Assembly: GCA_030248195.1 (NCBI GenBank)
Contig: JASAND010019798.1
Coordinates: forward strand, 23,786 to 87,785
Source of the DNA: Trissonchulus latispiculum
Lineage: Eukaryota; Nematoda; Enoplea; Enoplida; Ironidae
DNA length: 64,000 bases
Direction of reading: 5' to 3'
A program made the translations under genes and the position numbers. Position 1 is the first letter of the stretch. Each line of letters opens with the position of its first letter. Below, piece after piece: positions 57,076-64,000 of the stretch. The notes under the pieces were generated by a model. It saw only the letters and a list, made by a program, of their open reading frames with translations, was not told the DNA's origin and did not search any database.

Positions 57076-58529
57076 ATGTCTGCCAAGAAAGTTGACGTCA
57101 TGGGCTTCTGCATGAGTGCCTCCCGTGAAATGAAGGAGGTCAAGTCGTTAGTGGCGAGCCCGGCGGCTGGCACCGGGGAACAATTGCAGCGCAAATCTGT
57201 TTTGCTGCAATCTTACCTTCAAAAATTGGAGGCTATTGATCTTGAAGTCCTCCAATCTTTGCATTTGGAAGAGGATATTGAGCAAGAACTTGCACAGTCA
57301 CGGCAGTTCAATGATTCTGTCATGGCTGCTATTGCAGATGCCCAGATTGGCCAGACACAACATGTCCCCGAAGTCGGTGGTACTGGTAGTTTAGGGGAAT
57401 GGTTCAAGAGGACCGGCTAAGGTGAAGCTTCCCAAATTAGAGATTCGTCCTTTTGAGGGGGATCCCATTCGTTGGCAAGAATTTTGGGATGCTTTTAAGG
57501 CTGCTATTGACGATAGATCCGACCTCGCCGAAATAGATAAACTGAATTATCTTCGTGGGCTCTTGAAAGGGGAAGCCTTTCGGTTGATTGAGGGCTATCG
57601 AGTGACCTCGGCCAACTATGCTGGAAGTGGTCAAAACTCTCGACGAACGTTATGGGGATAAACAAGGGATAATTTATGCCCATATTGACGCGCTCTTGTC
57701 GCTTCCTACTGCTAGCGGAGATATTTCATCATTGTTGTCGGTGCATGATGGCCTCGAACGCCATCTACGCAGCCTGGAATCGCCTAATCCAGGTCAGGAT
57801 ATGATTCTGTATTCCATTATTTTGTCTAAGTTGCCGCGATTTCTGAAAGTTGAGGCACATCGCAAGAGAAGCCAGAATCCAGATTGGTCACTAGCAAACT
57901 TGCGAGAATGGTTACACCAGAAATTGCGAGCTAGGGACATGGGTGAGCGTTTGCATCATTTGCAAGCTGGTGAGCAGTATCCGCCTTGGGAAATCTGATA
58001 TGAGCAGGAACTAGGAATTGCAGACAGTCTCACAGAGGCAGTCAAAATTCTGGAAACGTCCGATTCAACCGTGGGGAGGAGCAAGCTCCTGCGGGCCTAC
58101 GTCGGTCTCATGGAGCCAGTCGTTATAAGCAAGCATCAGCCTCCTGCTCTTGTCTCACAGGCGAGTCGGGAGATGACCTGCGCATTTTGCAATGGTGGCC
58201 ATTCTTCTGAAGCTTGTTCCGTCTACACAGACTCTGAGTCTCGCAGGGCGCAACTCCGTGATCGTTGTTTCAGATGTCTCGGTCAAGGTCATCTTGCTCG
58301 CAAGTGTCGTAGGCCTAAACGCTGTCAATATTGTCAGCGCCAGAATCACCATCCTAGTCTTTGCTATTCTAAGTTTGGGGCCCCTAAGCCTACCCATCCG
58401 GGACAAGCTAAGTTTGCATCCAGTGTATCTTCATCATCAGAGCCTTTTGTTCCTTCTAACACGGCTGTTTCTTCGATTGCTGTATCTCTAGCCAGTCCAC
58501 AGATCGGACAATCATGCAAACTGCTTTGA
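57076..58529 (+). pseudogene. BEL copy B gag with three zinc knuckles, frameshifted
   Basis: ATG at 57076 (MSAKKVD). A helical N-terminal part is followed by LPKLEIRPFEGDPIRWQEFW (57425-57484), the DUF1759 domain typical of BEL gag. Three CCHC knuckles follow at about 58178-58360: CAFCNGGHSSEAC, CFRCLGQGHLARKC and CQYCQRQNHHPSLC. Breaks occur near 57410 (GAGGACC where copy A has GAGGGACC), near 57640 and near 58000. The frame ends QIGQSCKLL-stop, overlapping the pol ATG by 16 nt. Confidence 0.8.
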
Positions 58530-59083
58530 CTTTAGTCGCGATCTGTGCTTGTGGTGTTAGTGTGCTTTCACGCTTATTTTTTGACTGTGGAGCGTCTCGG
58601 TCTTTCTTATATGAGGTTAATTGCGGTGAACTCAATTTGCCCTTCGTGCGGTCAGAATGGCTTACTGTATCCACCTTCCAGAATACTCAGCCACAAACGG
58701 CTGAGCACAAAATGGTTGAGTTTGCAGTTCCATGTAGAGATGGATCGACGCTTCTAATTGTCGCTAGTGTGGTGCCTGCAATCACTTGTCCAATACTGAA
58801 GGTCCCTTTGGGATCTCCAGGGTGTGTGAGTCTTACTTGGGCGTTAGCTGAGCCTCCTGTGCAGCGTGCTGAACTTGTGAATATTGACATTTTGATTGGC
58901 ATGGACTACTATTACAGCTTTATAGGAGCCGAGCGTATTCAGTCTGGTCCTAATCTATGGTTTTTGGAACTCAAAGTTGGGATTCAGGGCTACCTGGTGT
59001 GGGTTCCTACAGATGAATCTGGCCCTGAAACAGTGTCGGTAATGTTTTCTCCTGGACTTAGCTCAGCTAAGTCCTATTGCTAG
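58514..59083 (+). pseudogene. BEL copy B protease region
   Basis: Starts MQTALTLVAICACGVSVLSR; the active-site motif reads FFDCGASRSF, with Cys in place of the usual Thr/Ser, while copy A has DTG. This is expected to impair the enzyme. The domain continues to LNIDILIGMDYYYSF-like sequence (VNIDILIGMDYYYSF) and then shifts frame. Confidence 0.7.
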
Positions 59084-60880
59084 TTCCATCTCTGACTTAT
59101 CTCGATACTGGGAGTTGGTTGTTATCGGCATGCGTGAAAATTCAGGATAAGGGTACTGCGGATGAGGAAGCTTTGCAGTCTTTTTCCTCCACTGTCCAAT
59201 TTGTTGATGGGCGCTACTACGTACAATGGCCTTGGAAGAAGCCGTTGATGGAGCTTTCCGATAACTATGGCTTAGCGTATGGTCGGCTGAAGTCATTGCA
59301 TCGTCGTCTGATTGATTCGACTGCAACTTCTGAGGCATATAATTCGGTAATCCAGAATCAGTTGGAACAGGGAATAATTGAAGAAGCTCCTGTTGTTCCT
59401 TCAGGGAACAACCTTTACTATATGCCGCACCATAGTGTATTCAGCCCTGACAAACCAACTACCAAATTACGTATTGTATTCGATGCTTCCTCCAAGGCCC
59501 GCAAGGATATGAACAGTCTCAATGATTGTCTTCACAGAGGACCAGTATTTTTAGAGGATTTGTGTGGGTTACTTCTAAGGTTTCTGTATCCATGGAAGTC
59601 GCTTTAGTCAGTGACATTGAAAAGGTGATTTTTTGCAGGTTGGCTTGCAATGTAGACAGAACGGGACGTCACCCGCATTTTGTGGTTGCGTGATCTGTCT
59701 GAACCTCCAGTTGGGGCCAACCTTATTGCTTATCGCTTTACTAGGGTACCCTCTTTGGTGTAATTTCCAGCCCTTCCTTCTTTCGGCCACCATTTCTCAC
59801 CATCTGAAGCAAGACGGGTCTGATCTGGCGCGCCGTATTCTTCGTGACATTTATGTCGATAATGTTATCACTGGTGAAGCTTTCCCTGGAGAAGCTCATC
59901 AACATTACATTGAGGCTAAGAAATTGTTTTCAGACGCTTCTATGAACCTACGTGAGTGGTACACTAACTCTGTTTTAGCGGCTAGTCACATTCCTCATGT
60001 CGATCGAGGACGCGAAGCTGAACCAAAGGTTTTAGGTCTCAAGTGGGATTCAATGCGAGACGTTCTTTGTTGTTGCCTCTCTTTCGACCTATCGATGTAG
60101 ACTCTACTATCACAAAACGTCGTATTCTAAAGACTTTGTCACTAGTATTCGACCCTTGCGGCTTCTTTGCTCCGGTCGTTGTGGTCGGTAAATTACTCGT
60201 AAGAGGACCGGGTGGAGGTAAGGCCTGGGTTGGGATGAACCCGTTTCCAAAACTATTGCCGACAGTTGGCGATGCTTTGTGTCTGAACTTTCACTATTAT
60301 CAACGATTGCAGTTCCTCGTCAAGTGCTATAACGACGCAATGTACGAATCTGGAGCTACACGTTTTCAGTGACGCTTCAGCTGGTGCATGTTCTTCTGTG
60401 ATTTACTTGCGTTCTGAAAATCTATTCGGGTCAATTTCTTCGTATCTACTAATTGCGAAAACTCGCCTCGCCCCTCTCAAACAGCATCTAACAATTCCGC
60501 GGCTGGAACTGGTTGCTGCGGTTATTGGTTCGCGCTTTCTGCTTCAGTTTGTGATGAAGTATCTCGATATTTCAATCACAAATACTTATCTGTGGACGGA
60601 TTCACAGTGTGTCCTGTATTGGCTGTTGCGTGAGCAAGTGGCCACTAGATTTGTTGAGAACCGACTACGAGAACTACGTAGTATTAAGGGTTTACGTTTT
60701 CGATATGTTCCCTCGTCTGAAAATCCCGCCGATTTACCAAGCCGTGGCTGTGATGTGAAATCTCTACAGACATCACAGTCTTGGTGGACAGGTCCTGTAT
60801 GGTTGTGTGACACGGAGTCTCATTGGCCCGTGATGCCTCAGTGGAACTGTGTTCCACTTAGAGTGCATCATTCGTTATAA
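59077..60880 (+). pseudogene. BEL copy B reverse transcriptase and RNase H, frameshifted
   Basis: RT pieces: KLRIVFDASSKARKDMNSLN and LNDCLHRGPVFLEDLCGLLL (59460-59578), then the catalytic region RRILRDIYVDNVITG (59830-59877), with YVDN where many retroelements have YVDD. Copy A has the same residues, so YVDN is a family trait. RNase H pieces are TIPRLELVAAVIGSR and LWTDSQCVLYWL (60490-60625). The frame changes at least at 59600-59640, 60060 and 60370. Confidence 0.75.
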
Positions 60881-60916
60881 CCAGAGGTCTGGTTACTTCT
60901 ATTCCTCCAGCTATAG

Positions 60917-62595
60917 TTGATAAGCCGATCGACGAATCTACCTATTCTTCGTTCACTAAACTACTTCGAGTTATCGCTTATGTTTTTAGATTCATCTCAA
61001 ACTGTCGAGCCAAGATTAAGCTCCTCGTCTCGCGGACAGCGCGAGGGCCCTTTGAACCAGCAGGAACTATCTAGATCACTTAGTTGGTGGGTCCGTCGTA
61101 TTCAATCACAGTGCTTTCCTAATACTGTGATTGATAAACCTAATTCATCCAAAGGATTTTGTCGTAATTTACAGGTGTTTAAGGATCACCAGGGACTGCT
61201 CAGATGTTTTGGCAGGTTGAATAATGCTAACGTCTCCTTTGAAACGAAGCGGTCTCTTGTTTTGTTACCAAAATCAGGATACTTTATTGATTTGTTGGTG
61301 ATGAATTTCCACAAGAACGTGCTGCACGCTGGAGTAGCACAGACTCTAGCTTCAGTGCGAGAAAAGTTCTGGATTGTGCATGGCAGAGCTGCTGTCAAGC
61401 GAGTTCTCCGTGACTGCCGTACTTGTCGTCGCATCCAAGGCGGAGGATACCACCTACCGCCTGTTCCTCCCCTTCCGAAGATTCGTCTGGAGGAGGGACC
61501 CCCGTTTTCGTATACAGGGGTTGATTATTTGGGACCCCTTTTTGTAAAGAAACAATGCATACCGAAGAAAATTTGGATTTGTTTGTTTACGTGCGCGGTT
61601 GTCCGGGCGATTCATTTAGAAGTGGTTGAGTATATGACCGCCACCGAACAATTTTGTTGGCTCTTCGTCGATTCGTTGCATTGTATGGGCCTCCTTGGTG
61701 ATGGTATCCGACAATGCAAAGCAATTCCACGCCGCCTCCAAATTTCTTAAGAAATTGTGGGCTAATGTTAGAAATACAGAAGCTATGCAAGAATTTCGTT
61801 TCCCACGGGATAGATTGGCTTTTTCTCCCAGAGATGGCCCCGTGGATGGGTGGATTTCCATGAAAGGCTTGTGGGCGTGGTTAAGAATGCTTTGAAAAGA
61901 CTCTGTTGAGGTCGCTTGTGAGTCTCATCGAACTTCAAACACTAGTTTCAGAAATAGTGGGTTCACGGCTAACTTCGCCGTTAGCTTATGTCGAGAGTAA
62001 TATAGGGAGACTCCTCTTTGTCACCTATGCAACTCCTCTCTCCTATGAGGAGAGTTGGCGGCATAGACTGTTCTGAATGCGAACCACGTGGGAGTACGCG
62101 CCTCATTCTTCCCCTGATAGCCTTAGGGTCCGATGGAAAAGGTTACAAGGCCTTGTACAGGGTTTTTGGAGATCATGGAAAAAGGAGAACCTACTTAGTC
62201 TTCGAGAACGGGTTTCTTTACATCAACAGCGGCACGAGTTCTTGGCTTCCTTCTATTGGCCCGTTGTCCATATCAAAGAAGGTACTCCGCGTTCTTCATG
62301 GCGCCTTGGAGTGATTCAACATCTTCACTCCAGTTCAGATGGGCACATCCGTTCGGCTTCTGTCCGCACATCCACTGGGTCTCTCCTACGCCGCCCTTTG
62401 AAATTACTCTATCCACTGGAATATGGTGAGGAAGCGCCAGACTCTTTGAAGGGAACTGCAGATGCTACACTACCTCATAAGAGAAAACAAGTTCGAGCAA
62501 GCAGCAATTGCAGCTCGCAGAAAATGGCAATCCTATACCGCCAATGTTCAGAAGAAATCTTAATTTTTTTTCAACTCCTTCCTTTGAGGAAGTGA
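60917..62595 (+). pseudogene. BEL copy B integrase, frameshifted
   Basis: Zinc domain with CRTC (about 61410) and GVDYLGPLFVK (61519-61552) are readable; the second Asp (SDNAKQFHAASKF, about 61700-61750) and the Glu region are in other frames. The C-terminal DUF5641-like part is at 62077-62520. Confidence 0.75.
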
Positions 62596-62681
62596 GTAAG
62601 CTACTTTGTGTTTTCAGAGAGTATAGGATAACAATGACGTGTGCAATTATATAATTTTCAGGTTATTTTACATATTATTTT

Positions 62682-63965
62682 ATGATAATGGCTGCTCAAA
62701 ATTTGGATTCTTCAATTGATCCTAATGATCCTTCTATTGTTTATGTTTGTTCCACCCATCCCCTCTCCAGATTCTATGCTCATGATCCCAAACTTGTGAT
62801 CGGTGAGAACGTTGCTAATTCGGTTTCCTACCATCGGTTGAACATATCCGTTGGATGCTTCGTGTTACGCTTTTTTGTAAAGTTAGGAGGCCTTCAGGCC
62901 GCCTTGGGACTTTGTTAGATCGGGTTGTGAAGGTGCTGATTTGTTCTATCGGCCTGATAAGCCAAAAGTGTCACATTTCAGCTATGTGGTAGATGATTAA
63001 ACTTTTATGAGCTCTATATGGCGATTATTATTGATCAGCTTAATCGCCCAAACAGTCCTTTGAGGACTGCTTGGGATCGAACGTTGGAGGATCTGGCTTC
63101 AAGAACTAGGTTGTCACCTGTGTTCATTGTCCTTTCCGGCAGAAAGGAAAATGTTTGGTCCTGCGGCTCTGGTCTATCTTTTGCCCGACAGACACCGGAG
63201 GGAGAACATCGTGGTCAAAACCTTTTGCGGTCGTCTTTTGTCAGAACTTGCCCTTGGTTTGCCCCTCCCCAGATGGCTCGTGGACAATTTGCTGCAGTAT
63301 CGTATAATTGATCCTGACGCGTGGTCCTTTCATAGAACGGTGCTGCTGATATCTGATTCAGTTCCACGCTACATCAAACATATTGAAGGAGGCTTCCCTC
63401 GCGTTCTTTCAGGAGGAACGTTTTCTGACTTTCGAGCGGTTACATAGACAAGAATCCCCTGAGCAGTATGGCATTGTGGTAATAAGCGGAGGTGTCAATG
63501 TTGCTAAATCTCCTACTAGTTGGGCCGATGAGTGTCACGATCTTCGCCGTCTGATTCGTAAACTACAACGTCTTCGCCCTTTCCCATCGGTTTTGCTTTG
63601 TGGCCCCCATGCCGTTGCCTGGGGCTCGAAACGTTTCCCAATTTAATGACGGTCTTCGTGGATCATGTAGTGGAGCGTACGGGGATTGGGCTAATTGAAC
63701 TGGTATACTATTGGTGCACCATTTGTTTCCGGTTGTTGAAAGGAAGTGGATCCCACAGCAGGTTGATAAAGATGGCTTCCACTTGTCACCTAATGGGACT
63801 TGGCAAATGATCAGACAATGGATCAATGCTTCCCCTCTTTTGGAGAGGGTGTCGTTTTCGGTTGCGGATAAAATCTATCCGATTGATAGACGACCAACCA
63901 TGAAGAATCCCCCATATCTGCATCAGCGTGCCTCCACACCGCCTTATGAAGGACCGTCCCGTTGA
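62682..63965 (+). pseudogene. BEL copy B third ORF (SGNH hydrolase-like), frameshifted
   Basis: Same protein as in copy A, broken by several frameshifts and a short substituted stretch near 62860-62990. The catalytic blocks are still readable in separate frames: LLISDSVPRYI (63343-63375), VVISGGVNVAKS, and KDGFHLSPNGTWQM. An acceptor ATAATTTTCAG ends at 62661, 20 nt before the ATG. Confidence 0.7.
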
Positions 63966-63978
63966 CTCTTGGCGGGAG

Positions 63979-64000
63979 TGTCGGGAATTATCCCGATTTA
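63979..64000 (+). repeat. Copy B 3' LTR, first 22 bp
   Basis: TGTCGGGAATTATCCCGATTT after the polypurine-like GGCGGGAG at 63971-63978; the rest lies beyond the window. Confidence 0.85.

Larger units (their letters stand above)
56634..64000 (+). mobile_element. BEL/Pao LTR retrotransposon, copy B (3' LTR cut by window end)
   Basis: Full-length plus-strand copy of the same family as copy A: 5' LTR, primer-binding site, gag, pol, third ORF, then the first 22 bp of the 3' LTR. All coding regions carry frameshifts or stops, so this copy is non-autonomous as assembled. Preceded by ATCAG (56629-56633). Confidence 0.9.

Noticed and set aside
57219..61861. Open frames antisense to the BEL coding regions
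   Set aside because: They mirror gag, protease and integrase coding sequence and occur at matching places in both copies.

Overview
This is a window of AT-rich nuclear DNA from an invertebrate animal. The evidence is spliced genes with GT-AG introns, a mitochondrial complex I subunit (NDUFA11/B14.7) and a Cys-loop ligand-gated ion channel gene, both nuclear-encoded, together with BEL/Pao retrotransposons, which are metazoan-specific, and many DNA-transposon derivatives. I cannot fix the phylum.

Layout. 0-4.7 kb: three 3' exons of NDUFA11 on the plus strand, with a hAT-like element in the last intron. 5.6-10.6 kb: a 4.9 kb cassette with GGGCCGTATTCACCAAG inverted ends and TTA duplications, filled with nested elements (two TTAA-flanked elements, a fragment of a third, and a hAT-like element with an 8-bp duplication). 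10.7-16.4 kb: a complete six-exon Cys-loop receptor gene on the minus strand; its exon lengths sum exactly to a 483-residue frame, and its introns hold tRNA-derived repeats, a 711-bp palindrome and a small inverted-repeat element. 16.4-26.7 kb: gene-poor, with tRNA-like sequences, a candidate terminal exon, and a 0.9 kb foldback element. 26.7-30.5 kb: a GC-rich 49-bp satellite of about 77 copies with higher-order structure. 30.6-47.4 kb: foldback and TTAA elements, an (AT)n tract, and scattered exon-like pieces of unrecognised genes. 48.0-64.0 kb: two BEL/Pao retrotransposons in head-to-head inverted orientation (copy A minus, copy B plus) separated by about 1 kb of host sequence.

Most notable. 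(1) Both BEL copies carry a third open reading frame between integrase and the 3' LTR whose motifs match the SGNH/GDSL hydrolase fold (Ser block, Gly, Asn, and Asp-x-x-His). It is intact in copy A, and a splice acceptor just upstream is conserved in both copies, as in subgenomic env mRNAs, yet the protein shows no signal peptide or membrane anchor. (2) The 5-bp target duplication ATCAG flanks the 3' end of copy A and the 5' end of copy B. Phase-compatible exons of one host gene lie on opposite strands on either side of copy A. Together these suggest that the segment between the copies was inverted by recombination between them, or was misassembled. (3) TTAA-flanked elements of 0.6-1.4 kb recur; an uninterrupted arm of a larger palindrome provides a near-empty site for one of them.

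Limits: all calls come from reading the sequence. Exons of unrecognised genes are proposed from splice sites, frame and composition only, and many spaces between genes hold only transposon debris or nothing recognisable.
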